A stretch of 64,000 nt of DNA from Pyxidicoccus caerfyrddinensis. GTDB lineage: Bacteria > Myxococcota > Myxococcia > Myxococcales > Myxococcaceae. The notes beneath the pieces are model-generated. The model worked only from the letters and a program-made list of their open reading frames with translations. It did no database searches and was not told where the DNA came from. Positions 51,795 to 61,418 of this stretch are shown here, piece after piece. The number at the start of each line of letters is the position of its first letter. Position 1 is the stretch's first letter. The translations under genes and the position numbers were made by a program. The stretch spans positions 124,001 through 188,000 of the forward strand of contig NZ_JAAIYA010000014.1 of NCBI RefSeq assembly GCF_010894405.1, read 5' to 3'.

Positions 51795-52568
51795 TCACCC
51801 CAGCAGCCACTGCATGGCTTGCGGCAGGCGGCGCTGCCAGTCGCGCTCGTGGTGCTCGCCGCCGGGCTCGAGCACCAGGGACAGCTCGTGGGACGCGTAG
51901 CCCGCGCGCTGGAGGTGCTCGTAGAAGGCGCGCGTGGCCTCGCCGTAGTTGAGGGGCACGCCGTCGGTGTGGATGAACTCCCGCTCACCGGCGTCCAGGT
52001 AGATGCGCGTCCAGCTGCGGCGGTGGGCGGACCACTCCTCGAACAGGCGGCCCTCGCTCCACATGACGGTGGGCGACAGGGCGCCGATGCGGCCGAAGAC
52101 GTCCGGGTAGCGGCAGCCGAGGTACAGCGAGATGAGCCCGCCCAGCGACGAGCCCATGGCGCCCGTCCACTCGGGCTCGGGGCGGGTGCGGTAGGTGCGG
52201 TCCACCAGCGGCTTGAGGTGCTCCACCAGGAAGCGGCCGTAGGCCTCGCCGCGAGCCTTCACGTGGCCGCGCGGCTCATCCCAGGGGGAGTACTCCTGGA
52301 GGCGCCCGGCGCCCGAGTCCACCGCGACGATGATCCACGGCTCCAGGCGGCCCTCGCCCACGCCCTGCTCCAGCGCGAGGTTGGCGCACCACGTCTCGAA
52401 GCGGGCCGACTCCGGGTGGGCGAAGACGTTCTGCCCGTCGTGCATGTAGAGCACGGGGAAGCGGTGGTGCGGCAGCGCGTCGTAGGCGTCGGGTGTGTAG
52501 ACGCGGACGGTGCGGGCGAAGCCCTCCTGGGGGGAGGGGAAGTCTCGGACGATGTGGACGTATCCCAT
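51795..52568 (-). CDS. esterase of the enterochelin-esterase (Esterase D) type
   Basis: A 257-residue alpha/beta hydrolase without signal peptide: 'PVLYMHDGQNVF' (oxyanion loop), 'GAMGSSLGGLISLYLG' with nucleophile Ser in G-x-S-x-G, and 'GGEHHERDWQRRLPQAM' with the catalytic His. Relatives hydrolyse siderophore, formylglutathione or acetyl-sugar esters. The substrate is unknown. It sits upstream of the DUF2378 gene in one transcript. Confidence 0.92.
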   Translation of the reverse strand: MGYVHIVRDFPSPQEGFARTVRVYTPDAYDALPHHRFPVLYMHDGQNVFAHPESARFETWCANLALEQGVGEGRLEPWIIVAVDSGAGRLQEYSPWDEPRGHVKARGEAYGRFLVEHLKPLVDRTYRTRPEPEWTGAMGSSLGGLISLYLGCRYPDVFGRIGALSPTVMWSEGRLFEEWSAHRRSWTRIYLDAGEREFIHTDGVPLNYGEATRAFYEHLQRAGYASHELSLVLEPGGEHHERDWQRRLPQAMQWLLG

Positions 52569-52767
52569 TGGTGCGGAGCGACAGCATACATGGATGGGGA
52601 GACACCTTCCCCCTGGCGGCTCGGGCCGCTCCCCGGTCCACGGGTTGTGAGGGATTTGCGGGTGCTCGGCTGGTGGCCTGGGAGGCTGGCCCCGGGTCTG
52701 CACAGGGCCCAGGTCGAACGGGTGTCGGGCCCCCATGCCAGGGTGGTTGTTATTGGATTGGACGCTG

Positions 52768-52959
52768 ATGGAACTGGACCGGATGCACCTCGCGGCGCTG
52801 CTGCTGACCACCGACTCCGACCTGCGCCAGGCCCTGGCCGGGCTGGACGGCTCGGAGGAGGCGCGGCTCCGTCACGCCGCCGCACAGGCCCGCGCTAAGG
52901 CGGCGGAGTCCGTCGCCGAGGAGTTGCTGAGGGTGGACCCCCGTGCCGCGTGGGCGTGA
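52768..52959 (+). CDS. small hypothetical protein
   Basis: A 63-residue Ala-rich, mostly helical product ('MELDRMHLAALLLTTDSDLR...'). Codon composition looks coding (third-position G/C) but the ribosome site is weak and there is no recognisable family. It could be a real small gene or chance; the alternative start is ATG 52783. Confidence 0.4.
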   Translation: MELDRMHLAALLLTTDSDLRQALAGLDGSEEARLRHAAAQARAKAAESVAEELLRVDPRAAWA

Positions 52960-53061
52960 GGCGTGTCTCCGCCGTGGACGCCGCGTCCGTGGCGCGGACG
53001 GTGTGAGGGATTGGGGTTCCTGTAGGGAACAGTGGTCCCGGATGTGCAGAGGGTGTGCGGC

Positions 53062-55155
53062 GTGCGTCGCGTGCTCTCACTGGGGTTGCTGGGGTGCTGG
53101 CTGTGCCTTCCGGTGCAGGCGGCGCCGTATGAAGTGGAGCCGGAGGCGGTAGGTGAGCTGGACCTGCTCGCGCTGGCGGAAGAGGGGGCCATCTCCGGAG
53201 AGACGCTCGCGGCGCTGCTGGCGCTGAGGCGGGCCGGCGTGGACCCGAGGCTCGCGACGCGGGCCACGCTCTATGGACTGCCCGGGCTGACGTACGCGGA
53301 GGTGGATGCGCTGCTGCGGGCTCGGATGCGAGGGGGTGGCTCGCGTGCCGTGTCCAGCGGGGGGCTCACGGAGGAAGAGGAGCGGAGGCTCGCGTCGTTC
53401 CTCGTGAGGCGTGAGCCCGGACGCCTCGTCGGTGATGCGCGGCTGCTGATGGCCTTCGCCGCGTCGGATTCGTTGCCGCCACCCGCCGCGTTGCAGGTTC
53501 GCGCGGGAGGGCTCGCGGGGCTGCGAGCGGGCGTGCTGCTCTCCCTCGCGCGTCGTCGCCTGGGCGTGCTTCGGAGAGATGAGGGCCGACGTGCCCTCGT
53601 CGTTGAGGCCCCCGGTACGGCGGTGCTGCTGCCGAAGCTCTACGCGCAATGGACGGGAGCGCGTGCCTCCGTGCTCGCGGGCACGTACCGGCTGGGCTTT
53701 GGACAGCGCCTCACGCTGGACACGACGTCGTTGCCCTCGCCGGATGGCTTCCTCCCCGACGATGGCGTGCGTCCACCCGGCGCGCTGGAGCGGGAGTGCC
53801 TGGTGGGTGGCACCGGATGCGAGCCCGAGGAGCGCCTGTCCGACGTCACTCCCGACTTCGCCTGGGATGAAGGCTTCCGTGGGCTCGCGGGCACCGTGCG
53901 TGGCCCGGTGGGGGCGGGCGCGGAGCTGTCGCTCACCGGCTTCGGCTCGTACCAGCGTCGCTCGCTCCAGCGGAGCGCGGTGCTGGACCGCTCGGGGTGC
54001 ATGGACCCGCGAGGCACCTGCCGGGCTCCGGACGTGCTGGTGCCGCTGTCGGGCTCCCACGTGGAGAAGCTCACCGCGCGCACCCTGCCGGGCGTCTTCC
54101 ACGAGTGGGCGGGCGGAGGCAACGCGACGCTGTCCCTGTCCCCGCGTGCCCATGTCGGGGTGACGGGCTGGGCCGCCCGGCCGGTCTGGTCGCTGGAGGG
54201 AGCCCGGCTCGACTTCCAGCCGGGGGCCCGTTTCCCGGCGGGCGGTGGCTTCGGTGCGGTGGGGTTGGATGCGGCCTGGGGCCGTGGCGCGGTGGACCTC
54301 TTCTTCGAGGGCACGCGCAGCTTCGATGCCGCTCCCGAGGGAGGCGGTGGCTTCGCCGCACTCCAGCGCACCGTGCTCTCCAGCGAGCGGCGCGAGCTGG
54401 AGGTGGCGCTGCGCTACTACGGGCGCGACTTCGCCAACCCCTACAGCGGCGCGCCGTCCGGGCCGGATTCACTGGAGGGCCTGCGCGTGCGCAACGAGGT
54501 GGGCGCCCGCGTGCGCTACCTCCAGCGGGAGGAAGGTGCCTGGAGGGTGCGAGGGCAGGTGGATGCCTGGACGCTGCCGGCCGACGGCGCGACGCCGGGA
54601 ACGGCGGGCACGATGCACCTGCGCGCCTCCGCACGGGCGGACTGGCTCGCGTGGTCGCGATTCCAACCGTCGCTCCAGGTGGAGCTGCGCGACTCGGATA
54701 CCGGTGTCTGCTCCGGGGACGCGAGTGCGGACTCCTCCGTGCAGGACGAGGCAGGTTCCTGCTCACGAGGCCGATACGGCGTCACGGCGCGGGTGCGGTC
54801 CGAGGTCGCCGAGGGCGTGACGGTGGCGGTGCAGTATGGCTACGCGCGTGTGGAAGAGCCCGAGGCCAGGGGTCCCCGATATGACGGACAGGCCGTCCTC
54901 GACGTGCGACTCGCGCCCACGGAGTCCCTGAAGCTGGGCGGGCGCGTGGTGTGGAAGGACGAGGACCTCTCCGAGCGCAGCCGGCTGCGGCAGGAATTGC
55001 GCACCGCCGTGGACGCGAGCTGGGCTGCCTTCCGAGCGGTGACGGCCCGGGCCCGGTACGCGTGGGTGCTCGACCTGAAGGACGCGAGCGTGGCCCGCGT
55101 GCCGCCCGACCCGCCGCGCCACCTCTTCCACCTGGAGTTGGAGACGCGGTTCTGA
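53062..55155 (+). CDS. exported helix-hairpin-helix protein with large beta-barrel-like domain
   Basis: A 697-residue exported protein with signal peptide to about residue 20 (CLPVQA). Residues about 27-85 carry two helix-hairpin-helix-like units ('DLLALAEEGAISGETLAALL', 'LATRATLYGLPGLTYAEVDA'), the DNA-contact style of ComEA. The rest is a long series of alternating hydrophobic strands ending 'LFHLELETRF' with a terminal Phe, as in outer-membrane beta-barrels. This suggests an outer-membrane protein with a periplasmic DNA-binding head. The GTG at 53062 starts the signal peptide, with AGAGG about 9 bases upstream. First gene of a three-gene unit with the lamin-tail and SNase genes. Confidence 0.78.
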   Translation: MRRVLSLGLLGCWLCLPVQAAPYEVEPEAVGELDLLALAEEGAISGETLAALLALRRAGVDPRLATRATLYGLPGLTYAEVDALLRARMRGGGSRAVSSGGLTEEEERRLASFLVRREPGRLVGDARLLMAFAASDSLPPPAALQVRAGGLAGLRAGVLLSLARRRLGVLRRDEGRRALVVEAPGTAVLLPKLYAQWTGARASVLAGTYRLGFGQRLTLDTTSLPSPDGFLPDDGVRPPGALERECLVGGTGCEPEERLSDVTPDFAWDEGFRGLAGTVRGPVGAGAELSLTGFGSYQRRSLQRSAVLDRSGCMDPRGTCRAPDVLVPLSGSHVEKLTARTLPGVFHEWAGGGNATLSLSPRAHVGVTGWAARPVWSLEGARLDFQPGARFPAGGGFGAVGLDAAWGRGAVDLFFEGTRSFDAAPEGGGGFAALQRTVLSSERRELEVALRYYGRDFANPYSGAPSGPDSLEGLRVRNEVGARVRYLQREEGAWRVRGQVDAWTLPADGATPGTAGTMHLRASARADWLAWSRFQPSLQVELRDSDTGVCSGDASADSSVQDEAGSCSRGRYGVTARVRSEVAEGVTVAVQYGYARVEEPEARGPRYDGQAVLDVRLAPTESLKLGGRVVWKDEDLSERSRLRQELRTAVDASWAAFRAVTARARYAWVLDLKDASVARVPPDPPRHLFHLELETRF

Positions 55156-55193
55156 CGCGTCGCGGATGTGCAGTGAAACGGAGGACGTCGAAC

Positions 55194-57074
55194 GTGAGGG
55201 TTGCCGACATGAGGGGATGGGGAAGGAGTCTTGGAGGGGTGGTGCTGCTCGGCGCATGGGCCTGTGGAGGGACACCACCGGGCGAGGGCATGGACGCGGC
55301 GTGCGCCGGGCTGTTGCCCGGGGACCTCGTCTTCACCGAGTACCTCAATGACCCGGTGGGGACGGACACCGGCCAGGAGTACGTCGAGCTGCACAACCCC
55401 ACGCGTGCCACCGTGGACCTCGAGGGGCTGACGCTCTACGCGGCCCGCGTGGATGGCTCGCAGGAGCGGGCCTATCTCTTCACCGGCTCCGTGCCGATGG
55501 CCGCGGGGAGCTATCTCGTGCTGGGAGACGTGCGCGAGGGACCGCTGCCCGCGCACGTGGACCACGCGTATGGCGAGGCGCTCGGAGCGCTGGGCAACTC
55601 GGGCGGGACGCTGGGCGTGCGGTGTGGGGAGCGGGTGGTCGACGAGGTGCAGCTCACCGCGCCCGCGAGGAGCGGCGTGGCCCGCGTCTACGACGGACGG
55701 CTCGTGCCCGACTCGGCCGGCAATGATGACCCGGAGCGATGGTGTGACGGGAGCGGAGCGGAGGATGCCGCGCCGGGGCGGGGGAGCCCGGGAGCGGCGA
55801 ATGCCCCGTGTGATTCCACGGAACCGTCGAGCCCCGCGACCGGGGACGCGGGCGTCGTGGCGTCCTGCGTCCCGGTGGGAGCTTCCGTCGCGCGGCCCGT
55901 GGTGTGGCCGCGTCCGGGAGAACTGGTCATCACCGAGGTGATGGCCAATCCCCGAGGCGACGACACGCTGGGCGAGTGGGTGGAGGTGCTGGCCACCGCG
56001 CCCGTGGACCTGAATGGGCTGACGGTGGGCTCGGACTCGACGGGGACGAAGGTGGAGGGACGGGCGTGCGTGTCGCTCGCGGCGGGCGCGCAGGTGGTGC
56101 TGGCACGTCGCGAGGACGCGGTGCTCAACGGTGGGCTGCCTCCACCCGTGGCCACGTTCGGCGTGGACCTGCGCAACTCGGGCGGGGTGGTGATGGTGCG
56201 GGCGGGAGACGTGCTCGTCGATGCCGCCGTGTATGGACTCGCCGAGGAGGGCGTGGCCACGCAGGTGTCCGCGCCGCTGTCGGACGCGAAGCGCAATGAC
56301 TCACAGGAGGCGTGGTGCAGGGCCACGGAGGTCTACGGGACACGCGGAAACCTGGGGACGCCCGGCCGTGCGAATCGGGTGTGCAGCAGCGGAGGCTCGT
56401 ATGGAGGTGTGCCAGATGCGGGCGCACCGGATGGAGGCAGGTCCGACGCGGGAGTTCCGGATGGGGGCAGACCCGATGCGGGGGCTCCGGATGCAGGCAC
56501 CGTCGACGCGGGGACTCCCGCGAATGGGTGCATCGACCGTTCGACGGGGAAGGCGCGCGCACCGAGAGTCCCTGACGCCGGCTCGCTGGTCCTCACCGAG
56601 CTCATGGCCGACCCGAGCGCGGTGGCGGATGCGACAGGCGAGTGGGTCGAGGTCCTCGCCTTGCGGGACGTGGACCTCAACGGCGTGGCCCTCTCCAACG
56701 AGAGCGGGAGCAGCACGGTGCTCACCGCGACGCTGTGTCTGTCCCTCAAGGCTGGCGGCCGTGCCGTCCTGGCGCGCAGCGAGGACGCGGCCGTCAACGG
56801 CGGACTGCCCGCGGTGCTCGGCACTTTCTCGTTCAACCTGGCGAACAGCGCGGGCAATCACCTGCTCCGACTCTCCATGGACGGGCGGCTCCTGGACGCG
56901 GTGACGTGGACCGCGGCGGCGGTACCGGGCGTGTCCTCGCAGGTGGACCCGTCGCGGAGTGATGCCACCCGGAACGACCTGGCGGGCAGCTTCTGTCCCG
57001 CGCCCGCCGGGGCACGATATGGCCTCGGAGACCGGGGGACTCCGGGCGTGGAGAACCGTCCATGCGCGCCCTGA
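55194..57074 (+). CDS. lipoprotein with three lamin-tail domains
   Basis: A roughly 626-residue lipoprotein: lipobox 'GAWAC', then lamin-tail (LTD) domains. The first is 'GDLVFTEYLNDPVGTDTGQE' (about 45-170), the second 'GELVITEVMANPRGDDTLGE' (about 240-370) and the third 'GSLVLTELMADPSAVADATG' (about 462-600). A Pro-Asp-Ala-Gly-rich linker (56405-56520) joins the last two. Bacterial LTDs are Ig-like, often found with nucleases and thought to bind nucleic acid or membranes. The start could be GTG 55194 (GGAGG 9 bases upstream) or ATG 55209. The stop overlaps the start of the SNase gene by 13 bases, so the two are coupled. Confidence 0.85.
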   Translation: MRVADMRGWGRSLGGVVLLGAWACGGTPPGEGMDAACAGLLPGDLVFTEYLNDPVGTDTGQEYVELHNPTRATVDLEGLTLYAARVDGSQERAYLFTGSVPMAAGSYLVLGDVREGPLPAHVDHAYGEALGALGNSGGTLGVRCGERVVDEVQLTAPARSGVARVYDGRLVPDSAGNDDPERWCDGSGAEDAAPGRGSPGAANAPCDSTEPSSPATGDAGVVASCVPVGASVARPVVWPRPGELVITEVMANPRGDDTLGEWVEVLATAPVDLNGLTVGSDSTGTKVEGRACVSLAAGAQVVLARREDAVLNGGLPPPVATFGVDLRNSGGVVMVRAGDVLVDAAVYGLAEEGVATQVSAPLSDAKRNDSQEAWCRATEVYGTRGNLGTPGRANRVCSSGGSYGGVPDAGAPDGGRSDAGVPDGGRPDAGAPDAGTVDAGTPANGCIDRSTGKARAPRVPDAGSLVLTELMADPSAVADATGEWVEVLALRDVDLNGVALSNESGSSTVLTATLCLSLKAGGRAVLARSEDAAVNGGLPAVLGTFSFNLANSAGNHLLRLSMDGRLLDAVTWTAAAVPGVSSQVDPSRSDATRNDLAGSFCPAPAGARYGLGDRGTPGVENRPCAP

Positions 57075-57553
57075 GAGGGTGGATGCTTGCTGTGCTCGCC
57101 ACCGTCCTCCTTTCCTGTGGAGGGGAGCCGGCTTCTCCCTGTGGCCCCACCACGGCCCAGGTCGCGGAGGCCATCGACGGGGACACGCTCCTCCTGGAGG
57201 GGGGCGAGCGCATCCGCTACCTGCTCGTCGACACTCCCGAGAGCACTGGAGGCGCGAAGGACTGCTTCGGCCCGGAGGCCCACGCCTTCAACCGTGGCCT
57301 CGTCGAGGGACGGCGGGTGACGCTGGCCTACGGCGAGGCGTGCACGGACCGCTTCGGCCGGCTCCTCGCGTACGTGTCCGTGGACGGGCGCGAGGTGAAC
57401 TCGCTCCTGGTGGAGCGGGGCCATGCCTGTGTGCTGCACGTGCCACCCGCGGGGCGCGCGCGGCGCGCGGAGTTCGAGTCGCTGGAGGCGGAGGCCCGGC
57501 GCGCGCGGCGAGGGGTGTGGGGTGCCTGCTCGCCGGTTCCCTGTCAGCGGTGA
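57062..57553 (+). CDS. SNase-like (thermonuclease) lipoprotein
   Basis: A 163-residue lipoprotein (lipobox LLSC, Cys19) with a staphylococcal-nuclease fold: 'AIDGDTLLLEGGERIRYLLV' holds the Ca-binding Asp and catalytic Arg, then 'DTPES' and 'DRFGRLLAYV', with 'RRARRGVWGAC' at the end. It should cut DNA or RNA using calcium at the cell surface or in the periplasm. Its start overlaps the lamin-tail gene by 13 bases. It is the last gene of the HhH/LTD/SNase unit. Confidence 0.93.
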   Translation: MRALRGWMLAVLATVLLSCGGEPASPCGPTTAQVAEAIDGDTLLLEGGERIRYLLVDTPESTGGAKDCFGPEAHAFNRGLVEGRRVTLAYGEACTDRFGRLLAYVSVDGREVNSLLVERGHACVLHVPPAGRARRAEFESLEAEARRARRGVWGACSPVPCQR

Positions 57554-57763
57554 GCGTCTGCCTGGCACGAGGGGCGCACCCGTGGCCGCCTCCCGGGCGG
57601 GGCATCACTCGGGCCCGATGCGAGGGTGGGCAGCCCCCGTGCACTGGCGGAAGTATCCAATGGGGGAGCCCATGTCCCCCGCTCATCCATCCAGGAAGCC
57701 CACCTCCTCGCGAGCGGCCGTGGGTGCGTCCCCATTCGGGGTTGCCGAAGGGGAGGCGCTTGC

Positions 57764-60040
57764 ATGAACCCCTGCGCCACACCGCCGTGCCGCCTCCCGG
57801 ACCTGCTGGAGGCGCGGAGACAGGACATCCTCCGGCGCTGGGAGGCACGGGTGGGCGAGCTACTCGGGGAGGGGGCGCCGCCCCGCGCGGCATGGGTGCG
57901 CGCACCGACGGGACTGGTGGATGCAGTGGTGGACCTGTTGCGCGGAGCGCACGTGTCGATCGACCTGGAGAGGGCCCGGGCCTTTGGTGGCCGGCTCGGC
58001 CGCGAGCGCTACCTGGCGGGCGTGGACGTGGGCACGCTGGTGCGCGAGTACGGCCTCTTGCGCGATGCCATCCTCGAGGTGCTGGAGGAGGCGGGCTGGA
58101 TGCCGGAGCTGGCCGGGCTGCGCCTGCTCAACCAGGCGCTCGACGTGGGGCTCGCGGACGCGATGGTGCAGTATGGCCGCGAGCAGGAGCGGGGGCTGCG
58201 GGCCACCGAGTCGACGCTGCTCGGCATCCTCGACCACGCGCCGGCCGCCATCTACGCCAAGGACCCGCGGGGCCGCTATCTCTTCATCAACCGTACCTTC
58301 GAGCAGTCGCTCGGGAAGGGCCGCCGCGACGTGGTGGGCCACACGGACCAGGAGATGTTGCCGCCCGACCTGGCGAAGGTCTGCGAGCTCAGTGACAGGC
58401 AGGTGCTCGCCAGCCGCCGGACCCTCGTCACCGACGAGCACCAGCTCCAGCCGGACGGGCCTCACATCTTCCAGTCGGTCAAGTTCCCGCTGCCGGACGA
58501 AGCGGGCGGCGTGGCGGCCATCTGCGGCATCTCCACGGACGTCACCGAGGCGCGGCGCGCCGGGCGGGAGCGCGACGAGGCCCGCGAGCACCTGAGTCGC
58601 ATCATCACCCAGCTGCCCATTATAGTCTGGGCCTCGGATGCGAAGGGCATCATCACCCTCTGCGAGGGCGAGGGGCTGCGGGCCGCCGGCGTGGATGGCA
58701 GCCAGCTCGTGGGTCGCTCCACCTTCGAGGTGTACGCGGACCGGCCGGACCTCATCGAGGCCACCCGTCGCGCGCAGGCCGGCGAGTGCTTCGCCCTGGA
58801 GATCGAGATGGGCGGCGCCTGGTTCGTGACGCGCATCTCGCCCGTGCTGGGGGCGGACGGCGAGGTGGTGAGCGTGGCGGGCGTGTCGCTCGACATCACC
58901 GAGCGGCACCGCGCGCAGGAGGTGCTCCGCCAGTCGGAGATGCGCTACCGCCTGGCCACCCTCGCCACCAGCGACGTCATCTACGACTGGGAGCTCGACA
59001 CCGGCCACATCGAGTGGAGCGAGCTGGCCGCCCGGCAGTTCCGCCTGCCGTCCCACCACGTGCTCGACATCCACGAGTGGACGCGGCGCATCCACCCCGA
59101 GGACCGCGCGCGGGTGAGCCGGCAGATGCAGGCCGTCATCGACCATGGCGAGAGCCACTGGGCGGACGAGTATCGCTTCCAGCGCGGGGATGGGACGTGG
59201 GCCGTCATCTCGGACCGGGGCCAGGTGATTCGCGACGCCGCGGGCCGCGCGGCGCGCATGGTGGGCGCCATGCAGGACGTCAGCGAGCAGCGCGCCGCGG
59301 AAATGGAGGCGAAGCGCCGGGCGGAGTTCGAGCAGTTGCTCATCGGCATCGTCAGCCATGACTTGCGCAACCCCATCTCCGCCATCACCATGGCCACTAC
59401 CACGCTGCTGCGGCGGGAGGACCTGGACGAGCGGCAGCGCAAGGTCATTGGCCGCATCCTCTCCAGCGCCGAGCGCGCCACGCGCATGCTGCGCGACGTG
59501 CTGGACTTCACCCAGGCGCGCCTGGGCGGCGGCATCCCCATGCAGCCCCGCGCGCTCGACCTGCACGAGCTGACACGACAGGTGGTGGACGAGGTGCAGC
59601 TCGCCAACCCGGAGCGGCGGCTGGTCATCGAGTGCAGCGGCGACGGCCGCGGCCTGTGGGACGCGGACCGGCTGGCGCAGGTCATCACCAACCTGGTGAA
59701 CAACGCCATCCACCACAGCCTGGAGCAGGGGCCGGTGCGGGTGCGCACGCACGGCACGCGCCGGGCGGTGGCGTTGGCGGTCCACAACCTGGGGCCGCCC
59801 ATTCCTTCAGAGCTGCGCCCGCGCCTGTTCGAGCCGATGAAGCGCGCCGAGCGCAAGGACGCGCGCGACAGCCGGGGCCTGGGGCTGGGCCTGTTCATCG
59901 TGAAGCACATCGTGGACGCGCACGGCGGCGGGCTCCGCGTCCACTCCACCCCGCACGAGGGCACCACCTTCCTGGTGCGCCTGCCGCGCCTGCTCGGGCG
60001 GGAAGTCGCCGCGCGGGACATGCCCCACGCGAGCGCCTAG
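57764..60040 (+). CDS. multi-PAS hybrid-type sensor histidine kinase with RsbRD-like N-terminus
   Basis: A 758-residue soluble sensor kinase. An N-terminal helical RsbRD-like domain (about 10-120, 'RQDILRRWEARVGELLGEG') is followed by three PAS domains (about 150-265, 280-395 and 400-520). The HisKA domain has 'GIVSHDLRNPIS' (phospho-acceptor His about 532) and the ATPase has N box 'QVITNLVNNAIHH' (about 640) and G box 'GLGLGLFIVKHIV' (about 705). No membrane helix, so it senses an internal signal such as redox, light or small ligands. No receiver domain is present and no response regulator gene is adjacent. GGGAGG lies 9 bases before the ATG. Its TAG stop overlaps the stop of the converging MFS gene. 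Confidence 0.93.
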   Translation: MNPCATPPCRLPDLLEARRQDILRRWEARVGELLGEGAPPRAAWVRAPTGLVDAVVDLLRGAHVSIDLERARAFGGRLGRERYLAGVDVGTLVREYGLLRDAILEVLEEAGWMPELAGLRLLNQALDVGLADAMVQYGREQERGLRATESTLLGILDHAPAAIYAKDPRGRYLFINRTFEQSLGKGRRDVVGHTDQEMLPPDLAKVCELSDRQVLASRRTLVTDEHQLQPDGPHIFQSVKFPLPDEAGGVAAICGISTDVTEARRAGRERDEAREHLSRIITQLPIIVWASDAKGIITLCEGEGLRAAGVDGSQLVGRSTFEVYADRPDLIEATRRAQAGECFALEIEMGGAWFVTRISPVLGADGEVVSVAGVSLDITERHRAQEVLRQSEMRYRLATLATSDVIYDWELDTGHIEWSELAARQFRLPSHHVLDIHEWTRRIHPEDRARVSRQMQAVIDHGESHWADEYRFQRGDGTWAVISDRGQVIRDAAGRAARMVGAMQDVSEQRAAEMEAKRRAEFEQLLIGIVSHDLRNPISAITMATTTLLRREDLDERQRKVIGRILSSAERATRMLRDVLDFTQARLGGGIPMQPRALDLHELTRQVVDEVQLANPERRLVIECSGDGRGLWDADRLAQVITNLVNNAIHHSLEQGPVRVRTHGTRRAVALAVHNLGPPIPSELRPRLFEPMKRAERKDARDSRGLGLGLFIVKHIVDAHGGGLRVHSTPHEGTTFLVRLPRLLGREVAARDMPHASA

Positions 60041-61257
60041 CTGGCGCGCGCGTGCCGAGACAGTCGGGCCACCAGCGCCACCGCGATGGGGGCCACGCCG
60101 GACAGCAGCATGGCCGTCCGTGAGCCCGCGGTGTCCAGCAGCACCGCCGCCGCCGCGCTGCCCGCGCCGATGCCCAGCGCCCAGCCCGCGTTGAATAGCG
60201 CGAAGCCCTCCGCGTGCCGGTCCGAGGGCAGCTTCCGCTGAAGGAGCGAGATGTAGAGCGCGGACTGCGGCGCGAGGAAGAAGCCGCCCGCCGCCAGCCA
60301 CAGGGCGATGCCCCAGGCGCTCCCCATCAGCCCCGTGGGCACCAGCATCGCGCCCCACAGCGCGAGGAAGAAGAGTCCGCGCCGCAGGGCCCCCGCGTCG
60401 GTGCCCGGCGTGCGGGACTGCGCCGCGAGCAGCCCGCCCACCGCGCTGGTGGCGGACAGCAGCGCGGCCATCAGCCCCCACGCCTCGGCGCGTGCGCCCA
60501 GTTGCTCCAGACGCGGAGGAATCGCCGCGTCCACCAGGCCCCAGCTCACCCCGTTGGCCACGACGCCCAGGTAGATGAGTGCCGGAAGGCCGGTGCGGAA
60601 GGGGGCCAGCGACACGCGCTCGCCGGGGGCGGCGGAGGACGGGGGCGGCTCGCGGTGGGACAGGCGGCGGTTGAGGAGCGCGCCACCCGCGTTGCACACC
60701 GCCAGCGTGACGAGGGCCAGGGCGGGGTGCGCCAGCGCGAGCGCGCCCACCAGCGGTGGGCCCATCATCCACTGCACTTCAATCAGCACCGCGTCGATGG
60801 AGAAGGCGGGCTCCAGGAGGCGGGCCGGCAGCAGCGCGGGCATCAGCGCGCGGTACGCGCCGAACACGCCCGCGGGCACCACGCCCAGCGCCAGCGACAG
60901 GCCCAGCAGGAGCGGCAGCGGCGCGCGCAGCACGCTGCACACCGCCAGTGCCAGGCACAGCCCGGAGGTGACGAGCAGCGGCCCGAGCATTCCGTCCGGC
61001 AGCCGGCGCCGGTCCATGGCGCGGCCACCGAAGGGCGCGGCCCCGGCGGCACCCAGGGCGTAGGCGCTCGCCATCCACGCGCCGGACGCGTACGAGCCGG
61101 TGGCCGCCTCTCCCGCGAGCAGCAGGGCGAAGGCCGCCATCGTCCCGCTGAGCCGCACCACGGACGACGCCGCCACCCACCGGCGCCAGCCCGCGTCGGC
61201 CCAGAGCGCGCGCTGCGCACCCCGGCCCTCCCCGAGCATTCCCGCGTGTTCGGACAT
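60037..61257 (-). CDS. MFS transporter
   Basis: A 406-residue inner-membrane protein with twelve likely helices in two halves of six. The helix 2-3 loop 'GGRAMDRRRLPDG' follows the MFS pattern GxxxDRxxxR. It resembles the small-molecule efflux branch without a named substrate. The stop codon shares the 4-base palindrome CTAG with the stop of the histidine kinase gene on the other strand. The ATG at 61257 is used; the longer frame to 61401 is not supported. Confidence 0.9.
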   Translation of the reverse strand: MSEHAGMLGEGRGAQRALWADAGWRRWVAASSVVRLSGTMAAFALLLAGEAATGSYASGAWMASAYALGAAGAAPFGGRAMDRRRLPDGMLGPLLVTSGLCLALAVCSVLRAPLPLLLGLSLALGVVPAGVFGAYRALMPALLPARLLEPAFSIDAVLIEVQWMMGPPLVGALALAHPALALVTLAVCNAGGALLNRRLSHREPPPSSAAPGERVSLAPFRTGLPALIYLGVVANGVSWGLVDAAIPPRLEQLGARAEAWGLMAALLSATSAVGGLLAAQSRTPGTDAGALRRGLFFLALWGAMLVPTGLMGSAWGIALWLAAGGFFLAPQSALYISLLQRKLPSDRHAEGFALFNAGWALGIGAGSAAAAVLLDTAGSRTAMLLSGVAPIAVALVARLSRHARAS

Positions 61258-61418
61258 GGCTTCCCTCCTAGCTGGAAAGCGCCCCGAGTGCCTCCTCTGC
61301 GCCCAGGTCCGGCAAGCGTGCCCATGGGAGGAGGGCCGGGGAGCGGGAGCCCCTTGCTCCCCGAGGGCCTGCCCGGTTAGCACGGGGGCGGCACGAAGCA
61401 TGTCTCGTGGAGGGGTTC

